From: Bacillota bacterium
GTDB lineage: Bacteria; Bacillota; UBA4882; UBA8346
DNA: 64,000 nt
Reading direction: 5' to 3'
Assembly: GCA_023429995.1 (NCBI GenBank)
Contig: JAEZCE010000089.1
Coordinates: 1 to 64,000 of the forward strand
The notes beneath the pieces were generated by a model, which was not told the origin of the DNA, ran no database searches, and saw only the letters and a list, made by a program, of their open reading frames with translations. The translations under genes were made by a program, and so were the position numbers. Shown one piece after another: positions 8,257 to 16,842 of this stretch. Each line of letters opens with the position of its first letter. Positions within the stretch are counted from its first letter, which is position 1.

Positions 8257-8358
8257 ATGAAGTTGGATTTAACTAAAGATTTGAGTTTAGGCTGGCAAGT
8301 CATAATCCTGGTTTTAATTGCGGTTGCTTGTCAAGCTTTCTACGGCCTCATATTTTAA
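8257..8358 (+). CDS. Small single-pass membrane ORF (33 codons)
   Basis: Begins MKLDLTKDLSLGW and continues with one hydrophobic helix (about residues 13-33, ending AFYGLIF). GAGGAGG lies 2 nt before the ATG at 8257 and 8 nt before an in-frame TTG at 8263, so the true start may be the TTG. A terminator follows 40 bp after the stop. No family recognised. Ribosome-binding site, membrane-like composition and terminator together make a real small protein plausible. Confidence 0.45.
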   Translation: MKLDLTKDLSLGWQVIILVLIAVACQAFYGLIF

Positions 8359-8398
8359 AAAATTCAATAACATGCCGATATACTCTGTTTAAAAATTG

Positions 8399-8431
8399 AC
8401 TGTTCCCGGTTCAACGAGGGACAGTTTTTTT
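8399..8431 (+). terminator. Intrinsic terminator after efp and small ORF
   Basis: ACTGT-T-CCC (8399-8407) pairs with GGGACAGT (8418-8425) with one bulged T, followed by a run of seven T (8425-8431). Confidence 0.75.
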
Positions 8432-8602
8432 ATTGCAATTTCGACTGGCCCTTCGGGCTAAGTTTTAATGGATAAAACCCAATCATGCCATTTTTATTTG
8501 ATCATGGAGATATACGGCAACCCGGTATTGAACTTGTCAACTCTCCCCTTGGTATGAAGAATGGATTTGCAAGAGATAATAAGTTCAAGGGAGGGTTAAT
8601 GA

Positions 8603-9034
8603 ATGCGCGATTTAAAAGAGAGAACCGCTTACTTAAGAGGCCTGATTGAAGGGGCCGCTTTTCCGAAAGATGAGAAAGAAAAACTAATCTGGGATGGTTT
8701 ACTTGATTTTTGTGATGAGGCTGCACAGGAACTGCACGAATTGTCCGACTCCCAGAAAGAATTTGAAGATTATATTGAAGCCATTGATGAAGATTTGGGA
8801 ACCTTGGAAAAGTATTTTTATAATGAAGGAGAAGCTGACGATGACGTAGATGTCGTTTTCTCCAGTGATGAAAAAACCGGTGTGATGGAATTAACATGCC
8901 CGTTCTGTAACGAAGAAATTTACTTTGAGGACCAAAATGGCGATTATGAGGTTATTTGTCCGGAATGCGGGAAGGTGGTATGGAATTCCTCAGACCTTAA
9001 TAATGCTCCCGCGGTCAATGCCGATGTAATTTAG
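8603..9034 (+). CDS. CD1247 N-terminal-domain zinc-ribbon protein
   Basis: 143 residues. The first 72 are helical and acidic (RDLKERTAYLRGLIEG, then LWDFCDEAAQEL-like pattern and EDYIEAIDEDL), matching the CD1247 N-terminal domain found next to efp and spoIIIA in clostridia. A short acidic linker (ADDDVDVV) leads to a zinc ribbon with C99, C102, C119 and C122 (CPFC and CPEC). Function unknown; a nucleic-acid or ribosome partner would fit the ribbon, but that is inference. GGAGGG precedes the start, and a strong terminator follows at 9062. Confidence 0.8.
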   Translation: MRDLKERTAYLRGLIEGAAFPKDEKEKLIWDGLLDFCDEAAQELHELSDSQKEFEDYIEAIDEDLGTLEKYFYNEGEADDDVDVVFSSDEKTGVMELTCPFCNEEIYFEDQNGDYEVICPECGKVVWNSSDLNNAPAVNADVI

Positions 9035-9049
9035 GTTTTAAATAAAACT

Positions 9050-9080
9050 GTCATAAAGTAAAGCCCGTCTCCATACATAT
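9050..9080 (+). promoter_or_regulatory. Candidate sigma-E promoter of the spoIIIA operon
   Basis: GTCATAAA (9050-9057), 14 bp, then CATACATA (9072-9079), close to the sporulation sigma-E consensus (GTCATATT, 13-15 bp, CATACAAT). spoIIIA is a sigma-E operon in Bacillus. The -10 lies within the loop side of the terminator hairpin of the upstream gene. Confidence 0.55.
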
Positions 9081-9103
9081 CTATGGACGGGCTATTTTTT
9101 TTA
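9062..9103 (+). terminator. Intrinsic terminator upstream of spoIIIAA
   Basis: AGCCCGTC (9062-9069) pairs perfectly with GACGGGCT (9086-9093), followed by ATTTTTTTT. It separates the zinc-ribbon gene from the sporulation operon. Confidence 0.85.
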
Positions 9104-9114
9104 CAGGGGAACCG

Positions 9115-10158
9115 GTGATCAATATGAAACAACAAATTTTAGAAAATTTTAGGGAAAGTTATAGCGCGCCGGGAAAATGGGAGGAAGTCATTCAATTCTT
9201 TCCGCCGGAACTCCGAAAAATTTTGTCCCGGATACCTGGTTCTTTGCAAGAGCGGATTATTGAAATCCGTTTGCGGGTCCATCAACCCTTGGAAATTAAT
9301 GTGAATCAATTTTCAACTTTTATCAATACAGACGGTATTCCGGTTTCGGACCCATCCCTGGCAGGTATTATCAGCCCTGAGGAAATTCGGAAATTCCTTC
9401 ACTCGGTTACGTCCGGTTCTTGGTATAGCCTGGAAGAAGAGCTGGTTCAAGGTTATTTGACTTTACCCGGGGGACATCGTGTGGGGTTCACGGGTCATGC
9501 TTTGCAGGAGAAAGGAAAAATCCGCCTCATCCGCAATATTGGAAGCATTAATTTCCGAATCGCCAAGGCCTTTACGGGGATCGCCGGGCCGATTCTACCC
9601 TTATTGTGGAAGGAGCGACATTTTTTAAAAACACTCATCATCTCCCCTCCTGCGGCTGGGAAAACCACATTGCTTCGGGAAATTATCCGGGTCATCAGTT
9701 ATGGGGAGCCCCTGATAAAGTTGCCTGCTTTACACGTGGGACTGGTGGATGAACGTTCTGAAATCGCGGGGAGTTTTCAAGGCGCTCCGCAGCTCGATAT
9801 TGGTCCGTGTACGGACTTATTGGATGGGGCGCCGAAAAGGGAAGGCATTTATTTATTATTAAGGGCGATGAATCCCGATGTCATCGCTACGGATGAAATT
9901 GGAACGGAAGAAGACGCTATGGTCATAGGGGATGTTATCAACGCCGGAGTCGGTTTTTTAGTGACAGCCCATGCCCGCAATCTTACTGAAGCAATGATGA
10001 GGCCGGGTTTGAAAAAACTTTTGGAAACCGGCTCAGTTGAGCGCCTGATCACTTTAAGCAACCGGCTTGGCAGTGGAACCATCGAAAGCGTAAAAGGGGG
10101 TATTCATGCTCCGGAGTTGCTCAAAGAAGCGATTGCTCCAGGAGAAGCCAATGGGTAA
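9115..10158 (+). CDS. spoIIIAA: Stage III sporulation protein AA (ATPase)
   Basis: Secretion-type ATPase of the mother-cell/forespore channel (feeding tube) needed for late forespore transcription. The 347-residue protein has the SpoIIIAA N-terminal domain, Walker A SPPAAGKTT (177-185) and a Walker B-like DVIATDEIG. The usual Walker A of the family is GPPxxGKTT, so Ser replaces Gly at the first position. A GTG start at 9115 is 5 nt after AGGGG; an ATG at 9124 is the alternative. First of eight genes in canonical order. Confidence 0.93.
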   Translation: MINMKQQILENFRESYSAPGKWEEVIQFFPPELRKILSRIPGSLQERIIEIRLRVHQPLEINVNQFSTFINTDGIPVSDPSLAGIISPEEIRKFLHSVTSGSWYSLEEELVQGYLTLPGGHRVGFTGHALQEKGKIRLIRNIGSINFRIAKAFTGIAGPILPLLWKERHFLKTLIISPPAAGKTTLLREIIRVISYGEPLIKLPALHVGLVDERSEIAGSFQGAPQLDIGPCTDLLDGAPKREGIYLLLRAMNPDVIATDEIGTEEDAMVIGDVINAGVGFLVTAHARNLTEAMMRPGLKKLLETGSVERLITLSNRLGSGTIESVKGGIHAPELLKEAIAPGEANG

Positions 10159-10669
10159 AATGATTGGAGCTTTTTTGATTATTGGCATTAGTACCGCGGC
10201 AGGATTCGTTTACGGTCAGAAATTTACCACCCGCTGCTATATCCTTAAACTATGGTTACGGATTATCGATATTTTTCAAACTGAAATTTATTATGAAGCC
10301 CGCAGATTGCCTGATGTATTTCAGCGGGCGGGTTTTCTCATGAAAGAACAGCATTTTGAGAAGGCCTTTTCCAAACTGGCTAATTCATTACAATTTGGAA
10401 CCAGTGAAGATTTCCAGACAAACTGGCATCTTTTTTTAAGAGAAACGGGAGAAGGGGTTTTCGCGAAAGAGGATTATCTGGTCCTAACTGAACTTGGCGA
10501 CTATTTGGGGAGCACCAACCGAGAGGATCAGCTGGCGAAATTAAAAACCTGTCAGGCCAGTCTGTTGATGAACTTACAATCTGCGGAGAGCGAACAAAGA
10601 AAACGGACCCGTTTGTATCGTTATTTGGGTTTTGCAATAGGGGCCATTCTGGTGCTTTGGCTGATATAA
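10151..10669 (+). CDS. spoIIIAB: Stage III sporulation protein AB
   Basis: 172 residues: an N-terminal membrane segment (GAFLIIGISTAAGFVYG), a soluble helical domain with the family pattern EIYYEARRLPDVFQ, and a C-terminal hydrophobic helix (YLGFAIGAILVLWLI). It is related to GspF-like proteins of type II secretion. GGAGAAG in the end of spoIIIAA places the start at 10151, overlapping that gene by 8 nt. Confidence 0.93.
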   Translation: MGKMIGAFLIIGISTAAGFVYGQKFTTRCYILKLWLRIIDIFQTEIYYEARRLPDVFQRAGFLMKEQHFEKAFSKLANSLQFGTSEDFQTNWHLFLRETGEGVFAKEDYLVLTELGDYLGSTNREDQLAKLKTCQASLLMNLQSAESEQRKRTRLYRYLGFAIGAILVLWLI

Positions 10670-10719
10670 GTTAGCGCGGATAGAACCTCAACAGAGCGCT
10701 TTTTGGGAGGAATCCTGTG

Positions 10720-10914
10720 ATGGACATCAATCTCATTTTTCGTATCGCCGGAATTGGCATATTAATATCCGTGTTAAGCATGGTTTTAAAAGAGGCGGGC
10801 AAAGAAGAACAAGCTCATATGTTAACTTTGGCGGGTTTGGTGATTGTTTTATTTATGGTAATTCAACTGATTCAGCGTCTCTTTAGCGATGTCCGCGCTG
10901 TTTTCGGCTTGTGA
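10720..10914 (+). CDS. spoIIIAC: Stage III sporulation protein AC
   Basis: 64-residue protein with two transmembrane helices, typical SpoIIIAC length. The conserved centre reads SMVLKEAGKEEQAHMLTLAGLV. GGGAGG (10705-10710) is 6 nt from a GTG at 10717 and 9 nt from the ATG at 10720, so either may be used. It is a small integral membrane part of the SpoIIIA complex in the mother-cell face of the engulfing membrane. Confidence 0.93.
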   Translation: MDINLIFRIAGIGILISVLSMVLKEAGKEEQAHMLTLAGLVIVLFMVIQLIQRLFSDVRAVFGL

Positions 10915-10924
10915 GGAGGCGGCG

Positions 10925-11308
10925 ATGAATTTTTTTGCGATCCTAGGTTTTGCGCTAATCGTTACAGTATTGCTTATTATTATCCGGAAAGAGAAACCGG
11001 AAATGGCTGTTATTCTTGGGATTGGCGCTGCCGCTGCGATTTTTTCGGTATTATTGAAAAATATTTCTCAGATTATTACTGTCTTTGAATCGTTAGCTTT
11101 AAAATCACAATTTAATTTGGATTACTTGAAACTGATGATCAAAATTCTCGGACTGGCTTATCTGGCAGGTTTTGGGGCCCAAATATGTAAAGATGCCGGG
11201 GAAGGCAGTATGGCGGCTAAAATCGAACTTGCTGGGAAAATCGTCATTTTGTCCTTGGGAATTCCAGTCATGGTTGGGTTATTGAATACGATTCTCAAAA
11301 TTTTATAA
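10925..11308 (+). CDS. spoIIIAD: Stage III sporulation protein AD
   Basis: 127 residues with four hydrophobic segments and the family signature LAYLAGFGAQICKDAGE. The ATG at 10925 has AGGAGG just upstream, which is preferred over the longer frame opening at 10889. It starts 10 nt after spoIIIAC. Confidence 0.93.
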   Translation: MNFFAILGFALIVTVLLIIIRKEKPEMAVILGIGAAAAIFSVLLKNISQIITVFESLALKSQFNLDYLKLMIKILGLAYLAGFGAQICKDAGEGSMAAKIELAGKIVILSLGIPVMVGLLNTILKIL

Positions 11309-11330
11309 CCAAGGGAGAGGTTGGGCTTCA

Positions 11331-12497
11331 ATGATATTTCTCCGGATTTTGGTCGTTGCCTCTATACTCGTCGTACTGCTAATTTGCCCGGCCTTTGCGG
11401 AAGATATCCAATCGAATACCACAGAAACGCCTGTGAGTGCGGCCGCTAACGCTGTTGATTTGAATGAATTGAATAGTTTCATTGCCTCGTTGGATCGGGA
11501 AACTCAAGATTTGTTACCAAGGCTGAATTTAAAATCCTGGGGAGTAACCGGACCCGATTGGAATTTTGCAAGGATCGGGCAACAAGTCCTGCGCTATTTT
11601 CTCCGGGAAATTGTTTTCAATTTTCGGTTGCTGGGAGAACTGGTGTTGCTGGCCATGGTTTTGGCATTGTTGCAAAATATGCAGCATGCTTTTGAAAGCG
11701 AAAGTGTCAACAAAATAGCGTTCGGCATTTGCTTTCTTGTGGTGATGGGTCTGGTGATTCATAGCTTTACAATCACTTTTCAAATCGCCCGGGAAGCTAT
11801 TAAGCAGATGAGCAACTTCATGTACGCCATTATTCCACTGTTATTTTCACTGATTGCCGCAGGCGGGGGGGTTACCACCACCGCCATCGTCCACCCGATT
11901 CTTATATCCAGTATCGGTTTAATGGGCGGGTTGATGAGTGATTTGATTTTTCCTCTGATACTCTTTGCCGGGGTTTTGGGTACGGTTCATTTTTTAGTGG
12001 AAGGTTTTCCCGTCGATAAGCTGGCAAATTTCCTAAAATCGGCGGCAGTAGGATTGATGGGGCTTGCCATGGCGGTCTTTATTGGTATCATCACGATACG
12101 CGGTTTTGCCGGTTCGATAGCCGATAGTACGGCTCTCCGAACCGCCAAATACCTAACCAATACGTTTTTACCGGTAGTGGGCGGGTCTCTGTCCGATACC
12201 ATGGAGATGGCTGTCGGTTGTTCCATGGTTCTTAAAGGAGGACTCGGAATTTTTGGTCTGGGTTTAATTATCCTGATGATCATCTTTCCGTTAATGAAAA
12301 TCTTGGCGGTGGCTGTAATTTATCAATTGACCGGCGCGGTGATTCAACCCCTTGGAGGGAACAACCGGCTGGCCGACGCCCTTCAAACAGTCGGCGGCAC
12401 TTTTTTAAATCTTTTTGCCGCGGTCGCCGTTGTGGCCTTGATGTTTTTCATTGCCTTAGCAATTTTGGTTGGGATTGCCGGAACGGGGATACGATAA
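11331..12497 (+). CDS. spoIIIAE: Stage III sporulation protein AE
   Basis: The largest membrane component of the SpoIIIA complex: 388 residues, an N-terminal signal-like helix (about 1-24, ending PAFAED), an extracytoplasmic stretch to about residue 95, then about eight transmembrane helices. Recognisable family blocks are LLALVMVLALLQNM-like (residues about 105-120) and the glycine-rich SSIGLMGGLMSDL. GGGAGAGG precedes the start. Confidence 0.92.
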   Translation: MIFLRILVVASILVVLLICPAFAEDIQSNTTETPVSAAANAVDLNELNSFIASLDRETQDLLPRLNLKSWGVTGPDWNFARIGQQVLRYFLREIVFNFRLLGELVLLAMVLALLQNMQHAFESESVNKIAFGICFLVVMGLVIHSFTITFQIAREAIKQMSNFMYAIIPLLFSLIAAGGGVTTTAIVHPILISSIGLMGGLMSDLIFPLILFAGVLGTVHFLVEGFPVDKLANFLKSAAVGLMGLAMAVFIGIITIRGFAGSIADSTALRTAKYLTNTFLPVVGGSLSDTMEMAVGCSMVLKGGLGIFGLGLIILMIIFPLMKILAVAVIYQLTGAVIQPLGGNNRLADALQTVGGTFLNLFAAVAVVALMFFIALAILVGIAGTGIR

Positions 12498-12522
12498 AAC
12501 CAATGGAAAGTGAAGTGAAGGG

Positions 12523-13056
12523 ATGCCGCAGATCGCAGAATGGCTGAGAAACATTGTGGTTGCTATTATATTGGCCGGTTTTTTAGAGATGATGCTTCCA
12601 AATAACGATCTCAAGAATGTTACCAGAATGATGATGGGTCTGGTGATTCTCAGCATCCTGCTGCAACCTTTGATTCTTTTTTTTGATTTACCCGGGCAAA
12701 TCAGTTTGTCATTACCGTCCATTTCAAGCCCGGATTCTTCAAAAACGCAACAGCTCATTGTAAGAGGGCTGAAAATGCGGGATGAGTGGACCCATCAACT
12801 GAAAGAACAATATAAGGCCAATCTGGAGTCGAAATTAAGAAACCTTCTCGGTTTGATGGATGATATTCATTTGGATAACCTGCATTTACAATATCAGGGG
12901 GAACGGCTGGAAAGGGCTTTTGTAAAGATAAAGTTCGCCGGACCCGGAACGAGTGTAAGCCAAATGGGTGACATGAAACGGAAAATCATTGATTCGGTCC
13001 GCTTTTTGACGGATTTACGGGAAGATCAGATCGAGGTGAACTTCGATGGGCGATGA
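12523..13056 (+). CDS. spoIIIAF: Stage III sporulation protein AF
   Basis: 177 residues: two N-terminal transmembrane helices (about 10-25 and 38-55) with the conserved LPNNDLKNVTRMMMGLV-like junction, then a soluble domain with the ring-building motif seen in SpoIIIAF. GTGAAGGG lies before the ATG. The end overlaps spoIIIAG by 11 nt. Confidence 0.92.
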   Translation: MPQIAEWLRNIVVAIILAGFLEMMLPNNDLKNVTRMMMGLVILSILLQPLILFFDLPGQISLSLPSISSPDSSKTQQLIVRGLKMRDEWTHQLKEQYKANLESKLRNLLGLMDDIHLDNLHLQYQGERLERAFVKIKFAGPGTSVSQMGDMKRKIIDSVRFLTDLREDQIEVNFDGR

Positions 13057-13657
13057 ACAGAAAACTTTTTCTTTTACCTATCAGGAAATATTGAAAAGGC
13101 TGCAAAGCAAACCGGTGTTTTTATGGACTGTCATCGGCTTTGCCGGACTGGGTTTTGTTTTGTTATTAAGCAGTCCTGATAAGGGAAATTCCCATATTCA
13201 AAATATCAAAGCCGGCAATGGCCAAAACCAGGATACCCTGGAAAGTTCGGCGGGCTCCACGAGGAGACAAATGGAAGCGGAACTGGCGCATACCTTAAGC
13301 TTGATCGCCGGAGTCGGGCAAGTGAAAGTCGAACTGAATCTGAAATCCAGTAATCGAAAAGTGTGGGAACGACAACAAAGCGCCAGTAAAAGAGTAACCC
13401 AGGAGCAGGGAGCGCTGAATACCGAGGAGACCAATAACGACCAAATCGTGATAGCCAAGGGGTTGGACGGCCGGGACAATCCAATATTAAAAGAGGAGCT
13501 AGCCCCGGAGATTCAAGGGGTCATCGTTGTAGCGACAGGCGCCGGAGATGCCCGGATTAGAGAAATGTTAATGAGTACGGTGATGACGATTTTAAATTTA
13601 CCGGCTCACCGCGTGATGGTGATCGCAGGTAAGAATGAAGGGGAGCTAAGTCGATGA
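13046..13657 (+). CDS. spoIIIAG: Stage III sporulation protein AG
   Basis: 203 residues with one transmembrane helix (about 25-42) and an extracytoplasmic domain. In Bacillus this protein forms the large 30-mer ring in the intermembrane space. The block PEIQGVIVVATGAGD followed by MSTVMTILNLPAHRVMV is characteristic. Overlaps spoIIIAF by 11 nt and spoIIIAH by 4 nt. Confidence 0.93.
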   Translation: MGDEQKTFSFTYQEILKRLQSKPVFLWTVIGFAGLGFVLLLSSPDKGNSHIQNIKAGNGQNQDTLESSAGSTRRQMEAELAHTLSLIAGVGQVKVELNLKSSNRKVWERQQSASKRVTQEQGALNTEETNNDQIVIAKGLDGRDNPILKEELAPEIQGVIVVATGAGDARIREMLMSTVMTILNLPAHRVMVIAGKNEGELSR

Positions 13658-14169
13658 AAAGATATTGGGATACCGTTTTCAGGAATAAATGGGGAATTGC
13701 GGTGACGGCCCTATTAATGCTGGGATTTTTTGCCTATGGATATTACCGGGTTCTACCCGTTCAGACACCGAAACTTCCGCCGGTAAAAGAGCCGTCGCCT
13801 TTGAATATACCCAGAGAATATAGCCCTAATGATAGTTTGTTGGATTTAAAGATCGAACGGGATCGGGAAAGAAGCCAGGAGGTAGAAAAAGTTCAAGAAC
13901 TCTTAGATAAAGTCGGCCTTTCCGATGAAGTCAGAAAACAGGCTGAACAGGAACTGTGGCGGTTAACTCAGGCAACCGCCAAGGAACATGAGCTCGAAAA
14001 TTTATTGAAAGCCAGAGGCTTCACCAATGCCTTGGTTTCCATCAGCCAGAAATTAGTATCCGTCATTATCGACAAAAAACTTGATGTCGATGATGCCAGA
14101 GATATTGGGCAACTTGCGGCGGTCGTGACCGCCTTTAACCCGGAACAAATCCAAATTGTAGAAAAATAA
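13654..14169 (+). CDS. spoIIIAH: Stage III sporulation protein AH
   Basis: 171 residues: a transmembrane helix (about 13-33), a proline-rich linker, then an alpha-helical region and the YscJ/FliF-like ring domain (AKEHELENLLKARGF, then DDARDIGQLAAVVTAF). In Bacillus it binds forespore SpoIIQ across the septum. No spoIIQ is visible in this window. Last gene of the operon. Confidence 0.93.
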   Translation: MKRYWDTVFRNKWGIAVTALLMLGFFAYGYYRVLPVQTPKLPPVKEPSPLNIPREYSPNDSLLDLKIERDRERSQEVEKVQELLDKVGLSDEVRKQAEQELWRLTQATAKEHELENLLKARGFTNALVSISQKLVSVIIDKKLDVDDARDIGQLAAVVTAFNPEQIQIVEK

Positions 14170-14258
14170 ATATCCAACAATTTACCTGTCTACCGAACTC
14201 AGGAAAACTCGAATGCGGAAAAAGTCGGAATTTGATAAAGTGAAGGCCTAATTTTCGC

Positions 14259-14290
14259 GGCCCGGGTATCAGGTGGGCCCTTGTTTTGTA
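14259..14290 (+). terminator. Possible weak terminator after spoIIIAH
   Basis: GGCCC (14259-14263) pairs with GGGCC (14275-14279), followed by the T-rich CTTGTTTTGT. The stem is only five base pairs, so this is a weak call. Confidence 0.4.
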
Positions 14291-14415
14291 TGATCGGGCC
14301 CAAAGTATATTTGCCTACTTTAAAGATTAAATTAATTAAAAGAAGGAATAATTACCTTGTTGGTGAATTAGTATTTTTGAATATTTTTCCCTAATCCCTC
14401 AAAGGAGGACATTTG

Positions 14416-14898
14416 ATGAATATTAAGGAAATTAAGGAACTTGTGAAGATGTTGGATGGGACCGATATCACCGAATTTTCCATGGAAAATGAAGGAAGCA
14501 AGGTGGTTATCAAAAAAGGAATGAGCGGACAGGTGGCGATGATTCCCCAAGTAGCTCCGGCATTCCAATATCCGGCGCCCAATCAAGTCCCGATACCGAA
14601 TTCGGCAAACCCGCAAGCAACTTCGGCTGAAGAAAAAAATGAAGGACTTGGGCCAAACCAAGTCTTAATTGTTGCTCCCATGGTTGGAACTTTTTACCGC
14701 TCGCCGAGTCCGGATGCGGAATCTTATGTGCAAATTGATCAGGTTGTAGAAGCAGGACAAGTCGTATGTATCATTGAAGCCATGAAATTAATGAATGAAA
14801 TTGAGAGCGAATGGAAAGGGAAAATTGTCGAGATTTTGGTTGAGAACGCCCATCCGGTTGAGTATGGCCAGCCATTAATGGTTTTGGAAAAACTATAA
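14416..14898 (+). CDS. accB: Acetyl-CoA carboxylase biotin carboxyl carrier protein
   Basis: Carries biotin between biotin carboxylase and the carboxyltransferase in the first step of fatty acid synthesis. The 160-residue protein has an N-terminal AccB helix region, a Pro/Ala/Gln-rich linker (about 45-75) and a C-terminal biotinyl domain with EAMKLMNE, where Lys124 is the biotinylation site. AAAGGAGG lies 7 nt before the ATG. accC follows 90 bp downstream; accA and accD are not in the window. Confidence 0.95.
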   Translation: MNIKEIKELVKMLDGTDITEFSMENEGSKVVIKKGMSGQVAMIPQVAPAFQYPAPNQVPIPNSANPQATSAEEKNEGLGPNQVLIVAPMVGTFYRSPSPDAESYVQIDQVVEAGQVVCIIEAMKLMNEIESEWKGKIVEILVENAHPVEYGQPLMVLEKL

Positions 14899-14988
14899 TT
14901 CTAGACAACCAAAAGATGTAAACCAGCAGAGGAAATGAATAAGCAGCTGACGAGTTCGTAACTTTGCCCCACAACCGGAGGATAAAAT

Positions 14989-16362
14989 ATGTTCAAGAAA
15001 ATTTTAATCGCCAATCGTGGCGAAATTGCACTGCGCATTATTCGCGCTTGTAAAGAGATGGGAATTGGCACGGTCGCTATTTATTCCGAGGCGGATCGGG
15101 ATTCTTTGCATGTTCATTACGCCGATGAGGCTTTTTGTGTAGGCCCGGCTCCCGGAAACCGCAGTTATTTAAATATTCCCAATATTATCAGCACGGCTAC
15201 AATTGCCGAAGTCGACGCAATTCACCCAGGATATGGGTTTTTGGCTGAAAACGCCCGTTTTGCCGAAATTTGCGACACCCATCATATCAAATTTATCGGG
15301 CCCCCCGCGACTGCCATCGAGAAAATGGGCGATAAAGCGATCGCCAAAGAAACCATGCGGGATTCGGGAGTTCCGGTGGTTCCCGGCTCGCAGGGCGTGA
15401 TTAAGGACGACCAAGAACTTATGGAAAAAGCCGAGGAAATAGGCTTCCCGGTCATTATTAAAGCTTCCGCCGGGGGCGGCGGCCGAGGTATGCGTGTTGT
15501 CAACAGTTTTGATGAATTAGTGAACGCTTATCATACCGCACAAAGCGAAGCTGATGCTTGCTTCGGCAATCCTGAAGTGTACATGGAAAAATACATTGAG
15601 GAACCGAAACATATTGAGATTCAACTGCTTCTTGATGAACATGGTAACGGCGTTTACTTGGGAGAACGGGATTGCTCGGTGCAACGCCGCCATCAGAAAG
15701 TGGTTGAAGAAGCTCCTTCACCGGTAGTAACCCCTGAAATACGCCGCAGAATCGGCGAAGCTGCTTTACAAGGGGCTAAATCAGTGGGATATACCAATGC
15801 CGGAACTGTGGAGTTCTTGCTGGATAAAAATAATAAGTTTTATTTTATGGAAATGAATACCCGGATTCAAGTGGAGCATCCCGTAACGGAACTGGTTACC
15901 GGAGTCGATTTGATTCGCGAACAAATAAAAATCGCCGCCGGCGAAAAACTTTCTTTTACCCAAGCTGATATTGGAATTAAGGGACATGCTATTGAGTGCC
16001 GGGTTAACGCGGAAGATCCCAGCAAGAATTTCATGCCTTCGCCGGGCCGGGTCACTGTATACCGTGCGCCTGGCGGACCTGGAATCCGGGTTGACAGCTG
16101 CGCCTATGAAGGTTTTCTCATTCCGCCCTATTATGATTCCATGATCGCTAAATTGATTGCCTGGGATGATACCCGTGAGAAAGCGATCGCCAGAATGATT
16201 CGGGCATTAGAAGAATTTGAAATCCAAGGTGTAAAGACAACGATTCCTTTTCAGCTCGAAGTACTTAAAAATGAATACTTCCAAAAAGGCGAAGTCTATA
16301 CCAATTTTATTCAAACCAGAATATTTAACCATTCTGACATATCTAATGACCACTCCGATTAA
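14989..16362 (+). CDS. accC: Biotin carboxylase
   Basis: ATP-dependent carboxylation of biotin on AccB. The 457-residue ATP-grasp enzyme begins KKILIANRGEIALRIIRAC and has the glycine-rich ASAGGGGRGMRV loop, the ERDCSVQRRHQKVVEEAP block, MEMNTRIQVEHPVTE with metal and catalytic residues, and the ending domain PPYYDSMIAKLI. Its length (about 450) is standard. The end overlaps the leader of the asp23 gene by proximity only (33 bp gap). Confidence 0.95.
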   Translation: MFKKILIANRGEIALRIIRACKEMGIGTVAIYSEADRDSLHVHYADEAFCVGPAPGNRSYLNIPNIISTATIAEVDAIHPGYGFLAENARFAEICDTHHIKFIGPPATAIEKMGDKAIAKETMRDSGVPVVPGSQGVIKDDQELMEKAEEIGFPVIIKASAGGGGRGMRVVNSFDELVNAYHTAQSEADACFGNPEVYMEKYIEEPKHIEIQLLLDEHGNGVYLGERDCSVQRRHQKVVEEAPSPVVTPEIRRRIGEAALQGAKSVGYTNAGTVEFLLDKNNKFYFMEMNTRIQVEHPVTELVTGVDLIREQIKIAAGEKLSFTQADIGIKGHAIECRVNAEDPSKNFMPSPGRVTVYRAPGGPGIRVDSCAYEGFLIPPYYDSMIAKLIAWDDTREKAIARMIRALEEFEIQGVKTTIPFQLEVLKNEYFQKGEVYTNFIQTRIFNHSDISNDHSD

Positions 16363-16395
16363 AATGATAGAGAAGGAAAGGGTGGTGTTCATAGT

Positions 16396-16776
16396 TTGGA
16401 AAGCATCGAAAAATATGAAACGGGCAGTATCCGGATTGCCAATGAAGTTGTCCGGATTATTGCCGGACTTGCAGCTTCCGAAGTAAAAGGCGTCGTTGGG
16501 ATGAGCGGCGGAGTCGTCGATGGTTTCGCCGAGCTCGTTAAAAAGAAGAATCTTGCCAAGGGAGTAAAGGTAGAAGTTGGAGAAAAACAAGCCGCCGTCG
16601 ATCTGTTCGTAATTATTGAATATGGATCGAAGATTCCCGATATTGCATATATGATACAAGAAAATGTAAAGCGGGCTATCGAAAGCATGACCGGTTTGGA
16701 AGTTATTGAAGTCAATGTGCACATCCAAGGAGTTGAATTTAGGCAGGACGATTCATATGAGGTGAAAGTCCTTTAG
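16396..16776 (+). CDS. Asp23/Gls24 family envelope stress protein
   Basis: 126 residues, TTG start preceded by GGTGGTG. The family core is clear: GSIRIANEVVRIIAGLAASEVKGV, then DLFVIIEYGSKIPDI and VNVHIQGV. Asp23 proteins are anchored at the membrane by AmaP, encoded just downstream here, and are linked to envelope homeostasis and, in this genomic position (YqhY-like), to acetyl-CoA carboxylase activity. Confidence 0.92.
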   Translation: MESIEKYETGSIRIANEVVRIIAGLAASEVKGVVGMSGGVVDGFAELVKKKNLAKGVKVEVGEKQAAVDLFVIIEYGSKIPDIAYMIQENVKRAIESMTGLEVIEVNVHIQGVEFRQDDSYEVKVL

Positions 16777-16842
16777 TATTGTACTTTAATGGGAAAAAAT
16801 GAAGTGCTATACTAGCATTGAATGAAAGGGGTCCAGTTATCG

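Noticed and set aside
13198..13484. Antisense frames of about 92 codons in spoIIIAG
   Set aside because: Entirely within an unmistakable sporulation gene.
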